Position numbers and translations under genes: made by a program
NCBI RefSeq assembly: GCF_000166275.1
Contig: NZ_CM001023.1
Span: 496,001-560,000, forward strand
Length of the DNA: 64,000 nucleotides
Origin: Algoriphagus machipongonensis
GTDB lineage: Bacteria; Bacteroidota; Bacteroidia; Cytophagales; Cyclobacteriaceae
Reading direction: 5' to 3'
The notes under the pieces: model-generated
The model's input: the letters and a program-made list of their open reading frames with translations, nothing else
Told to the model about the DNA's origin: nothing
Databases searched by the model: none
Shown: positions 9,301 through 16,848 of the stretch, in pieces
Layout of the letters: every line of letters begins with the position of its first letter
How positions within the stretch are numbered: position 1 is the stretch's first letter

Positions 9301-12273
9301 ACCTTCTTTTCTTGCTGTCCAAAGCTGATTGTTTTCGTTTTCATGGTTTAGGATCCCAATACCAAAGCGGGTTTGGATATTCACCCCTAAAGCAGTGAGT
9401 TCCTCAAACATCAAGACAATGCATTTGCCTATATCCTGGCTATTATGCATGGCCATGGTTTGCGCTCTGACTCTCTCTAATGAAGTCTCAATAGATGCTT
9501 TCCTGGCTTGGGCTTCAGCCTTTTGAAGATCTAAAAAGCGAGTATAGCTTTGTTCAAAAACCTTCCCGAATCGCATGACTATTTTATTCTCAGATTCCGT
9601 ATAGGGAGTACCCGAAAAGTTTTCGATATATAAACTAACATTTGCTGACAAGGCTGTAGTAATAGCCAAACCATGGCAGTTTAAATAAAATGCTTTGGCT
9701 TCCTCAGTTACCCCTGGGACATGAGTTAAAAGCTCATTGTAGAATTTATTCTTTTCTTCAAAATCTAGATTTGTAACAAAGAAATCAGTCCCATTCTCTT
9801 TGGCATTGTGGAACTGTGTGGCCCACACAGACTCGAAATAGGGATGTGTTATTTTTGAAGGGATATTTTGCTCATCTGCGATCCAAAAATGCCAATCCCC
9901 TTTAGGAGTGTAGTCCACTACAAATCCAGCGTGGTCAAGATTGATTTTTAATTGAATGAGTTGCTGGTAAACCAGTTTGATGACTTCCTGAAGTTCGTCA
10001 CTTTTTTGCATCCCCATACTTCTGCTTCGGACACGCTCCAATGCCAACTCAATCTGAGTTTCGCGTGTCTGGTATTCCGCATTTTTCAGATCCTCAAAAC
10101 GCTTGTAGGCCAGATCAAAGACTTTGGCAAACCGGACTAAGGTATCCATAGCGTCTTGAGAAGGATTTGGCACAGATCCGGGAAGGCTAAATCCAATTTC
10201 ACCATGGCTGGTACGAGCCATCACAAATGTTAAGCCTCCTATATGCCGGATATCATCGAGCGTTGGGGCTTGAGGATCAACTCGCTCAAAATCGCCCCAT
10301 GTGATCATTTTATGAACATAGTCGACTGCAGTCTCCGTCTCCATCGCTAAAACCAAAATGGGATCGTTTCCTTTTTCCCAATCTGCTACCAACTTAATAT
10401 CTCCATGAATACGTCTTGGCAAGCTCATCACCATACCAATCTGAGTTCCATCCCCAGAAGTCATGGCTTTTTCATAGCTGTCGGGATGCCAACGCATATG
10501 CCAGAAATAATGGGCCTCATTTCCCAAGTCGACAAATTCCTTTCGCATGGATACCATAATCTCAAGTAGTTCTGTAGATTCCCTCATGGAAGCTACTTGA
10601 CCTCTAATGCGCTCCAGCGCTGATTCAATTCTCGCTTCTTTGGCTTGCGCCTCCGCTTTTTGGAGATCAAGAAATCTTGTGTAGGCTTGATCAAATACTT
10701 TGGCAAAGCGAACGAAAATTTCATGGGCTTCAGTGACCGACTCGTAGGTTATAAACAATAAAAAGCCTTTGGAAAAATAAGCATTATGCATGACCTGGAA
10801 AGTAGGTAGCGGGTGACCTGCTTGAATAATTGAATCAAGAATCTCTCCCACAACAGGCAACGTCCGCATGTACTTGTAGTGTGCCTTTAGTTTTTCGCCC
10901 CCCATCTCTACCACATGTAATAGTTTACCTTCTACATGGCCTTTCAGCATCTGAATGAACAATTCATCCTCGTTGGTAGGGGCTATAAATGGAGGTTGCA
11001 AGACGCCTTCACTACTCATCCAGAGGGTAACATCCTTTTTATCATCACTCCATATGCAATATCCCGTGCTCCATGCAGGCATGCCCAATGATTGTATTTG
11101 ACTAAACAATAAATTGGCTGCATCTGCAAGTTCTTCAGATTTTTGCATCGCCATGGTACGCGCTCTTACACGCTCCAGTGCCAGCTGAATCTGCGATTCT
11201 CGTGCTTGCCATTCTGCTTTTTGAAGGTCAAGGAAGCGGGTGTAAGCTTGATCGAATACTTTGGCAAAGCGAATGAAAATATTATGGGCTTCGGGTACCG
11301 GCTTATAAGTAATAAATAGTAAATGACCATGGTTGAAAAAAGCCACATGGTCAATTTGTTTTTCGGGAAGTGGCACCCCAGAATTATGTAAATCGGTTAA
11401 AGCTTCTCCTAAAACCGGCAATGTTTTGAGGTAGTCATAATGTTCTTTGATAACTTCTGGACCAAATTCTTGGATATAAAGAGGCTTACCTTTTTTGCTT
11501 TCTTTATAATATTTCAGGAAAATATTTTCTCTGGGAGTTTTGTAAAAGGGGAGGATCCCTGCCGATGAAGTGAACCACTCCAAATCCCATGGAGTCGCTT
11601 CAGAACTTTCTTCATCGTAAATGTGAAATGCACATCCCCAATTCTCTATACCCAGTTTTCTAATTTCTTCTTCTAAAAGTATAGAAGCATCTGCCAGCTC
11701 CTCACTACTTTTCATCGCAAGAGATCGGCTTCTTATTTTTTCCAATGAGGCTTCAATTTCAAGCTCTCTGGTTTTATTTTCGAGCTCATTCGTCCGACGT
11801 TTTATGGCCTCACGCAGCTCTCTGTTTTCTTCATTGATTTGATCATAACCAATTGTTTCCCCTTCTAAAGCCTTGGCGTCAGGCATGGAAAAATGCTGAT
11901 AAACGAATCGAAATCCCTCTTTTTCCATTCGTAAAGCAGAGGTACATCTAAACCTGCCATAATAATTCCAATCTCCGTTGTTTAGAAACCAGGCATCAAA
12001 GAAATGGGTAATGAAGATCAGTTCTCCAATCTTTTCGACCGTTATTTGGTCATTTCTTAATTCAGTTTTTCCTGCTAGTTGATCGGCTGTAGATTCAAAA
12101 AATGCAGTTGTTTCTTTTCTGCTTAAATACTCCTCGTTGTCAGTCGAACCAATGAAATGATAGTCGTCAGAGAAGTATGAATCGTAAGTCTTTATATCCC
12201 CATTGATATAGGCATAAAGCCAATCTTGATACAGAGCGAGCACTTCGGTCTGTTGTGTTTTTTCCAGTTGCAT
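6379..12273 (-). CDS. Giant soluble histidine kinase: NTF2-like domain plus eight tandem GAF-like modules
   Basis: This is the largest gene of the window (1964 residues) and the probable first gene of the three-kinase operon. Residues 1-130 look like a SnoaL/NTF2-like domain (LYQDWLYAYINGDIKTYDSYF, then FDAWFLNNGDWNYYGRFR). A coiled coil (140-175) leads into eight GAF-like modules whose linker helices start near residues 174, 361, 551, 743, 931, 1118, 1308 and 1499. Modules 3 and 7 are clear paralogues sharing YFWHM and THGEIGFSLPG. Module 5 resembles module 2, and module 6 resembles module 6, of the neighbouring 1638-residue kinase. A KA-rich coiled coil leads to HisKA (His1723 in AGIAHEIKNPLNF) and HATPase_c with NNAFDAM, DNGPGIP and GTGLGLSI. 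No membrane segment, receiver or DNA-binding domain is present. The cognate regulator and ligands are unknown. Confidence 0.9.
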   Translation of the reverse strand: MQLEKTQQTEVLALYQDWLYAYINGDIKTYDSYFSDDYHFIGSTDNEEYLSRKETTAFFESTADQLAGKTELRNDQITVEKIGELIFITHFFDAWFLNNGDWNYYGRFRCTSALRMEKEGFRFVYQHFSMPDAKALEGETIGYDQINEENRELREAIKRRTNELENKTRELEIEASLEKIRSRSLAMKSSEELADASILLEEEIRKLGIENWGCAFHIYDEESSEATPWDLEWFTSSAGILPFYKTPRENIFLKYYKESKKGKPLYIQEFGPEVIKEHYDYLKTLPVLGEALTDLHNSGVPLPEKQIDHVAFFNHGHLLFITYKPVPEAHNIFIRFAKVFDQAYTRFLDLQKAEWQARESQIQLALERVRARTMAMQKSEELADAANLLFSQIQSLGMPAWSTGYCIWSDDKKDVTLWMSSEGVLQPPFIAPTNEDELFIQMLKGHVEGKLLHVVEMGGEKLKAHYKYMRTLPVVGEILDSIIQAGHPLPTFQVMHNAYFSKGFLLFITYESVTEAHEIFVRFAKVFDQAYTRFLDLQKAEAQAKEARIESALERIRGQVASMRESTELLEIMVSMRKEFVDLGNEAHYFWHMRWHPDSYEKAMTSGDGTQIGMVMSLPRRIHGDIKLVADWEKGNDPILVLAMETETAVDYVHKMITWGDFERVDPQAPTLDDIRHIGGLTFVMARTSHGEIGFSLPGSVPNPSQDAMDTLVRFAKVFDLAYKRFEDLKNAEYQTRETQIELALERVRSRSMGMQKSDELQEVIKLVYQQLIQLKINLDHAGFVVDYTPKGDWHFWIADEQNIPSKITHPYFESVWATQFHNAKENGTDFFVTNLDFEEKNKFYNELLTHVPGVTEEAKAFYLNCHGLAITTALSANVSLYIENFSGTPYTESENKIVMRFGKVFEQSYTRFLDLQKAEAQARKASIETSLERVRAQTMAMHNSQDIGKCIVLMFEELTALGVNIQTRFGIGILNHENENNQLWTARKEGGEFKLHIGHLEMSWHPLLKSARKAWKAQESLHRYVLEGEDLLNYYKMLNQAPDYKIQIALEKLPEREFHYGFVFEHGFFYAFSPIEFSEDLIQIIHRFSSQFAQTYRRYLDLKKAEEQAKEAKIEAALERIRSRSLAMHQSSELSTVVETLLQEFTKLEFTLTFCIINLIDEQDMSNTVWAANPETGKDPESYYMKFEDYPFHHAMWDAWKSQKKRFIYTIEGEEKKIYDEYLYSETEFRRFPKHVQDANKALKRYVAGFTFFKFSGLQTVSEEYISEDDLTILERFGRVFEQAYTRFLDLQKAEAQAREAQIELSLERIRALVTAMRQSDELFDIVVSMRKEFISLGHEADYFWHMKWTPENYQMSMTSEDGEKVGMIITVPKFVHDEISRLAEWEKSDSPIISLDLNGPEAWDYIDKMNTYGKYEQADPHAPSKEDILAIGGLTFVIARTTHGEIGFSLPGQVPNPPQESTDTLIRFAGVFDLAYRRFEDLLTAEKQNRKAKIELALERVRARALAMQEPEELIEVAQVMREEMGLVGVEELETSSIYINKNTTGLAECWYSIKDIREGTKTYLADHFNLNYQDTWVGRKMLDFYQSEEKKTSIVMKGENRIEWINYCAKQSPKLNGYYGKKIPERTYHLTKFSNGAIGAATPGEISSESWDLLARASSVFSLAYSRFRDLSQAREDLKKLKKAKARAEKALKELKAAQEQLVQQEKLASLGQLTAGIAHEIKNPLNFVNNFSDLSRELVDEVFDELKNIQDSDSKEEIIAILEDVKSNLAKVHEHGTRADGIVKSMLQHSRASNNKMESKAINPIIKEFVNLAFHGMRAGKNPINVTIDLQLKEEVGELKIISEDFSRVILNLCNNAFDAMRDKMNVLGSGNYEAKLTVNTYRSNGKVLLEFIDNGPGIPEEIIGKILQPFFTTKKGTEGTGLGLSITHDIIKAHGGNLLVTSEINEGSKMTIVLPFDPK
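7250..11790 (-). repeat. Array of eight GAF-like coding modules
   Basis: Eight repeats of about 189 codons, each opening with a linker helix of consensus [18 protein letters not shown] and ending in an RFAKVFDQAYTRFLDL helix. Linker DNA is visible near 11740, 11180, 10615, 10045, 9475, 8915, 8350 and 7770. Together with the array at 2340-6300 this makes fifteen related modules in about 10 kb. Confidence 0.8.
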
Positions 12274-12737
12274 TGGTATAATAAAATCTTAGAAAACCTC
12301 GAAACTTGGGATTTGGAGTGTTTTCAACTCGTAATAAAAATTAGCTTTTACCAGAAACTGATGAAAAGCTGATAATGGGATGCTCCCTTTTTACTGAGGT
12401 AGGCTAATAAACTAGTTGGTTTTTTATTGTTTGGTAAAAACAAAATACAAAATCAATTGATGATCTGGACTAGGAAATAGTTGATTTTTAATGAATTGAT
12501 TGAAATAAAATTTAATTCTTTGAATATTATTAGTTTAATTTTCTTACAAAAAAGTTGATTAGATCAATTGATAACTCTATTCTTTTCTGCTTGTGACCCA
12601 ACTGATCTTTTTCTAGTTCCATTCACTTTATTGTTTCCGAAATTGTAGGTTTAAGTTGCCATAAATACTCGCTTATCAAACTTATATCTTCCTGACAAAT
12701 TGATCGTCTATCAATTCAACTTCATCAACAAAAGCAT
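12274..12737. other. AT-rich spacer upstream of the giant-kinase operon
   Basis: No convincing gene is present. It should carry the promoter of the operon starting at 12273, but I found no clear TTG/TAnnTTTG pair. A weak inverted repeat AGCTTTT/AAAAGCT (12343-12349 and 12364-12370) is the only structure noted. Confidence 0.5.
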
Positions 12738-15700
12738 TTATACTTGTTGAAGCTTTTCTTTGATGGGTAAGAAAAAAATCATTTCTGTTCCTTCCCCCTC
12801 TTTACTTTTCACCCTCAAATCTCCACCATGCATTTTGATGATATCATAACTAAGTGAAAGGCCGAGCCCAGTTCCTGAGCCCGTAGGTTTTGTTGTGAAA
12901 AAGGGCTGGAAAATTTTATTTTTTATGGCTTTTGGGATTCCGTTTCCATTGTCTACTACTGCAATTTCTACTCCTCCACTTTCTCCCTCGAGGTCGACAA
13001 GCCTCGAATGGATAGTGACTTTAGGAGCATAGTTTCCTAAACTGCCATTTTCTGCCATCAGCTCTTTTGCTTTGGAGTCCACTGCATAAAAAGCATTGTT
13101 GATCAGGTTTAAAATTACCCTGCCAATATCCTGACTCACTACTTCTACTTTGGGAAGGTCTGGAGCTAGATCAGTATCAAAGTCTGCCGAAAAACTTTTG
13201 TCTTTAGCTCGGAGACCATGATAACTTAACTTGATAAATTCCTCTGCGATCGTATTAAGATTTGTAGACTGCACATCTCTTGCATTGGTGCGGCTATGCT
13301 CCAGCATTCCTTTCACAATTAGCTCGGCTCTTCTTCCGTGCTGCTTTATTTTTTCTTCATTTGACCTGATGGCAGCTGCAATTTCTTTTACCTCAGCATA
13401 TTCTCTATTTTGGATCATCTCTTCCAATTCATCAATGAGCTCCTGATTGAGGTCAGAAAAATTGTTTACAAAGTTTAGCGGATTCTGTATTTCGTGTGCT
13501 ATTCCTGCTGTGAGTTCTCCCAGCGAAGCCATTTTTTCTGATTGAATCAATTGTACCTGAGTAGCCTTAAGATCTTTGTAGGCTTTTTCGATTTCTTTAG
13601 CCTGTGCCAGTTCTCGTTCCTGATTTTTAATTTTTTCACTAGCCAGGATACGATTTGTTTGAAATTTAACCAATCCATACACTAGCACTGCAAAGCCAAG
13701 AAAGTAGAGTATAAAGGCCCACCAAGTGGCATACCAGGGAGGAATTACTATGAAATTGAAGGCGATTTCTTCTGAAAGTGTATTGAATGTGTTTTTGGCC
13801 CTGACCTTGAATGTGTAGCTGCCGAAAGGAAGATTGGTGAATTCACGACTGACTTTTTCCTCCCAATTCCCCCATTCTTCGTCATAACCCTCTAAAAAGG
13901 TCTGGTACTGAATTTTGTTTTCCCGAACAAAAAAAGGAGAGATATATTCAAATGAAAACTCGTTCCCTTTAAAAGGAATTTCTGGTACTAAACCAGCTAG
14001 GTACTTGGGTAAGGCTAATCGTTTTTCTCCTGTCGAAATAGCGCTAAAATGTAGAGGAACCGGATGGTCTACTTTATACTCTTTATTTGGGTCAAGTCTC
14101 ATTAAGCCCTCATCAGTTCCAATCCAAATTACTCCATCTTGCTGGGTATAACCTGAAGTCACACCACTTGCAGTAATTAGATTGACTGGGTAGCTCTTCA
14201 AAAGGTAACTACTGTCTGGCTGTTTTATGGCATATCTTTTCTCACCTTTAAAATCCAAATAAACATTCCCTGTTTCCCCGACTCCTAAACCGTAAGTATC
14301 GAGATTAATATCTGCCACTTCATCAGAAAAACTGAATACTGGGTCTTTCTCAAATTCATTGACGCTTGTATTGAAAAAATAAAAACCTTCGATTCCTGAG
14401 GTGTACACTTTGCCATCAATTGGACCCTCTGCTAAACCTGAAAGACCCCGGATTCCTTCATTTTCACCGTATTCTTCTACTCTGGCATTAGGCACATCCA
14501 GATTTCCTGAGGCAGTTTGGGGGAAAATAATTCGGTATAATATTCCCGCTTGCGTTCCTCCCCAAAGTTCTCCTTCTTGATTTTCTGCTAAAGAATAAAC
14601 CGAGCGGGCTACCCCAGAGATAGGACCAATATCCTCATACTGATATTCGCCATTACTTTTAAGTTCTCTTTTGAAAACCTCTATGCCATAATTTCCACTG
14701 AGAAACACATACCCCTCATGTCTTTTCGATATCAAAACCCTCAAACTCTGAAAACTTTCAGTTTCCGGAATGATTTTCGATTGGCCTCCCTTGATTTCAT
14801 AAAGTCCAACGCCTGTACTTAAAACGCTATTGGTGTCTTCTACTAAATCAAATACTTGCGTATTGGGGATTCCTTCTACTTTCTTAATTACCCCGTCATT
14901 TTTGTCCAGATAAAGCACATTCGTGGATGTTCCGATATAAAGTGTATTATCAAAAGCTGACAATGAAAGTGCATTACCGATTTCGTAAGTATCAGAATAA
15001 TATCGAGTGAGAGGGGAGAATATTTCGATTTTTGAAAGCCCGCTATTTGTTCCAACCCATAAATTTTGCGTGTTGTCCAAGTGAAAAGCATAGACACTTT
15101 GATCGGGAATAGAATTTTTAGTATTGAAATGTGAGACCACCTTACCTTCTTGATCAATAATAAAGAATCCGCTTCCAAGAACACTTAGGGCATAAGTATT
15201 GTCAGGCAATGCCAATGCTTTATACAAACTTCTTCCCTGAAGTAAATCATCTATTTCGGTAGGGAAGGGATTGAAATTTTCTCCATCATAATGAAAAAGG
15301 CCACCGGAGAATGCACCAACTAAAAACTCTCCTTCCGTTTTATAGGGTAGCAGGACTTGAACTCGATCCCGACCCAGAAATTCACTTCCTGGAATAAGCT
15401 CAAGCGTGCCTTCCTCCTCCTTAAATAAACCCAAGTTCATTTGGTGGGTATAATAATCATCATACAAGCTGAAACCGTACATAAACTCTGTGTCGGGTTT
15501 CCAAATTTTAAGATTGCTTGCTTGATTATTTTCTGCGGGGGTATAGACAAAAATGGCTTCTCTTGCCTGGAAATAAATTTTGCCTTGCCTTTCACGAATC
15601 GACCAGACATCGTTGAAAATAAAATCAGCTGGATACCCTTCTAATAGTGATTTTTCGAGTGTTTTGCCAGTGGAGTCCTCTGTGACCAACCCGAAATCAC

Positions 15701-16028
15701 CTAAAGATCCATAGTAAAGAGTGCCATCAGAGGCTAGCAAGGTAGACCGGACATTGGTATTGAATTCGGTACTGGGTGAAGCTAAAAGCTCCCAGTTTTT
15801 TCCATCGAATTTTTGTAATCCTGTGCTGGTGCCCACAAAAAGGTAACCGTCCAAGTTTTGGTTGACATTCCATATCTGTTGTCCTGCAGTACCCAAATCT
15901 CCAACAACATAATTGGTATAACTAGGAACACCCTTAGATGAATTTATTTGGCCATGAGTTAAGGAGCTAAATAAAGTCAGCAAAAAGATGCAGGCTATTT
16001 GAAAGGATTTTAGAAAGTATTTACCCAT
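12738..16028 (-). CDS. Periplasmic regulator-propeller sensor histidine kinase
   Basis: A 1096-residue membrane kinase. A signal peptide (FLLTLFSSLTHGQ) precedes two-component-regulator propeller repeats (roughly 30-660, with blade motifs such as NLWVGTNSGLSKI and GVIWIGTDEGLMRLD). A Y_Y_Y-type beta domain follows (about 665-755, ending FGSYTFKVRAKN), then one membrane helix (about 760-780), a coiled coil and the kinase core with His845 ([13 protein letters not shown]), [15 protein letters not shown] and [11 protein letters not shown]. Unlike the hybrid HTCS proteins of gut Bacteroides it has no receiver or AraC domain. It probably binds an extracellular ligand, often a glycan in this family, but nothing here fixes the ligand. 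The last 570 bases of coding DNA are nearly identical to those of the second propeller kinase at 16849-20745. Confidence 0.92.
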   Translation of the reverse strand: MGKYFLKSFQIACIFLLTLFSSLTHGQINSSKGVPSYTNYVVGDLGTAGQQIWNVNQNLDGYLFVGTSTGLQKFDGKNWELLASPSTEFNTNVRSTLLASDGTLYYGSLGDFGLVTEDSTGKTLEKSLLEGYPADFIFNDVWSIRERQGKIYFQAREAIFVYTPAENNQASNLKIWKPDTEFMYGFSLYDDYYTHQMNLGLFKEEEGTLELIPGSEFLGRDRVQVLLPYKTEGEFLVGAFSGGLFHYDGENFNPFPTEIDDLLQGRSLYKALALPDNTYALSVLGSGFFIIDQEGKVVSHFNTKNSIPDQSVYAFHLDNTQNLWVGTNSGLSKIEIFSPLTRYYSDTYEIGNALSLSAFDNTLYIGTSTNVLYLDKNDGVIKKVEGIPNTQVFDLVEDTNSVLSTGVGLYEIKGGQSKIIPETESFQSLRVLISKRHEGYVFLSGNYGIEVFKRELKSNGEYQYEDIGPISGVARSVYSLAENQEGELWGGTQAGILYRIIFPQTASGNLDVPNARVEEYGENEGIRGLSGLAEGPIDGKVYTSGIEGFYFFNTSVNEFEKDPVFSFSDEVADINLDTYGLGVGETGNVYLDFKGEKRYAIKQPDSSYLLKSYPVNLITASGVTSGYTQQDGVIWIGTDEGLMRLDPNKEYKVDHPVPLHFSAISTGEKRLALPKYLAGLVPEIPFKGNEFSFEYISPFFVRENKIQYQTFLEGYDEEWGNWEEKVSREFTNLPFGSYTFKVRAKNTFNTLSEEIAFNFIVIPPWYATWWAFILYFLGFAVLVYGLVKFQTNRILASEKIKNQERELAQAKEIEKAYKDLKATQVQLIQSEKMASLGELTAGIAHEIQNPLNFVNNFSDLNQELIDELEEMIQNREYAEVKEIAAAIRSNEEKIKQHGRRAELIVKGMLEHSRTNARDVQSTNLNTIAEEFIKLSYHGLRAKDKSFSADFDTDLAPDLPKVEVVSQDIGRVILNLINNAFYAVDSKAKELMAENGSLGNYAPKVTIHSRLVDLEGESGGVEIAVVDNGNGIPKAIKNKIFQPFFTTKPTGSGTGLGLSLSYDIIKMHGGDLRVKSKEGEGTEMIFFLPIKEKLQQV
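12748..13320 (-). repeat. Duplicated kinase-domain DNA, copy 1
   Basis: This segment encodes the part from KGMLEHSRT to the C-terminus. It aligns almost base for base with 16860-17428, with roughly one difference in fifteen by eye. Similarity drops sharply upstream of the MLEHSR codons. It indicates recent duplication or gene conversion. Confidence 0.8.
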
Positions 16029-16091
16029 TGGTCAATTATTAAATCATCTTCATATTTATTTATAAAACCTTTCGCTTTATAACCAATCAAA

Positions 16092-16490
16092 TTAATTCCC
16101 TTTATGTACTTCCAGCTCGATCTCAATCAAGAATTCAGGTAGAGACAAGCCTTTGACTTCTAACCAAGACCCAGTTGGATACTGTTGGGTGTATATGGAA
16201 TTCCGATATTCTGAGTTTTCTAAAAATGCAGGCATATCCGTGGTAAATACATTTTCCACCACCACATCGTCAAAGCTGCAACCATAGTGATCCAGAACCT
16301 TTCCCAGATCTGTATAGCAGTTTTTCACTTGCTGAAGTAAATCTCCTACAGCCGTAGGGCCTCCCTCATCATCCATGCTGACTGCTCCGGAGACTTTGAT
16401 GCTATTCCCAATCTTCACAGCATGTGAATAACCATAGGCTTTTTCCACTTCTGGTCTTAATGAGAAGTACTCAGGTTTTTCAGATTTCAT
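16092..16490 (-). CDS. RidA/YjgF-family protein lacking the usual arginine
   Basis: At 132 residues it has the usual RidA length and pattern: SGAVSMDDEGG, QVKNCYTDLGKVLDHYGCS, a DVVVENVFTTDM strand and a PTGSWLEVKGLSLPEFLIEI C-terminus. Canonical RidA hydrolyses reactive enamine/imine intermediates and uses an arginine in the SxxEVARLP region. Here that stretch reads SWLEVKGLSLPE, with no arginine at the aligned place, so the standard deaminase activity is doubtful and a different Rid subfamily is likely. It sits between two propeller kinase genes on the same strand, 63 bases upstream of one and 358 bases downstream of the other. It may be co-transcribed with the 1096-residue kinase. Confidence 0.85.
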   Translation of the reverse strand: MKSEKPEYFSLRPEVEKAYGYSHAVKIGNSIKVSGAVSMDDEGGPTAVGDLLQQVKNCYTDLGKVLDHYGCSFDDVVVENVFTTDMPAFLENSEYRNSIYTQQYPTGSWLEVKGLSLPEFLIEIELEVHKGN

Positions 16491-16848
16491 GGTTTTAGTA
16501 GTTTAAAATGTAATATTCTGAAAAGATGAAATATGGGCTACTAAGGATCATCCTTGCCCACTTCAGTTTCCAGCGATAACACCTTTTTCAGGATTATTAA
16601 GTATGAAAGTTTTTACCTGATTCGTAAAAATTAAATCACAGAATTCCTAATACAAACTACCCGAAATTGCACTAAAATGGAATCTGTCTAGGACGAAATG
16701 CACTCTTCACTGTCCAAAGCCTATTGAAAATTTTTCAGTGATTCTATGAAATTCTCATCTATATCATTTTTGGACAGGAATTTTGTGGAGGGGTTCATTT
16801 TATTTTCATAGAACCCTTTTTCCTAAAGGAGATGGTTAAAGTTCTTAT
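16491..16848. other. Spacer between the RidA-like gene and the second propeller kinase
   Basis: No gene is seen. A short inverted repeat GGGTTC/GAACCC (16791-16796 and 16811-16816), followed by five T on the plus strand, lies just past the stop of the kinase gene. It could be a weak terminator, but its T-run faces the wrong way for the minus-strand kinase. Confidence 0.4.

Noticed and set aside
2340..11790. Regularly spaced similar segments that could suggest a CRISPR-like or transposon array
   Set aside because: The similarity is at protein level with many synonymous changes and a period near 565 bases inside open reading frames; it is a domain array.
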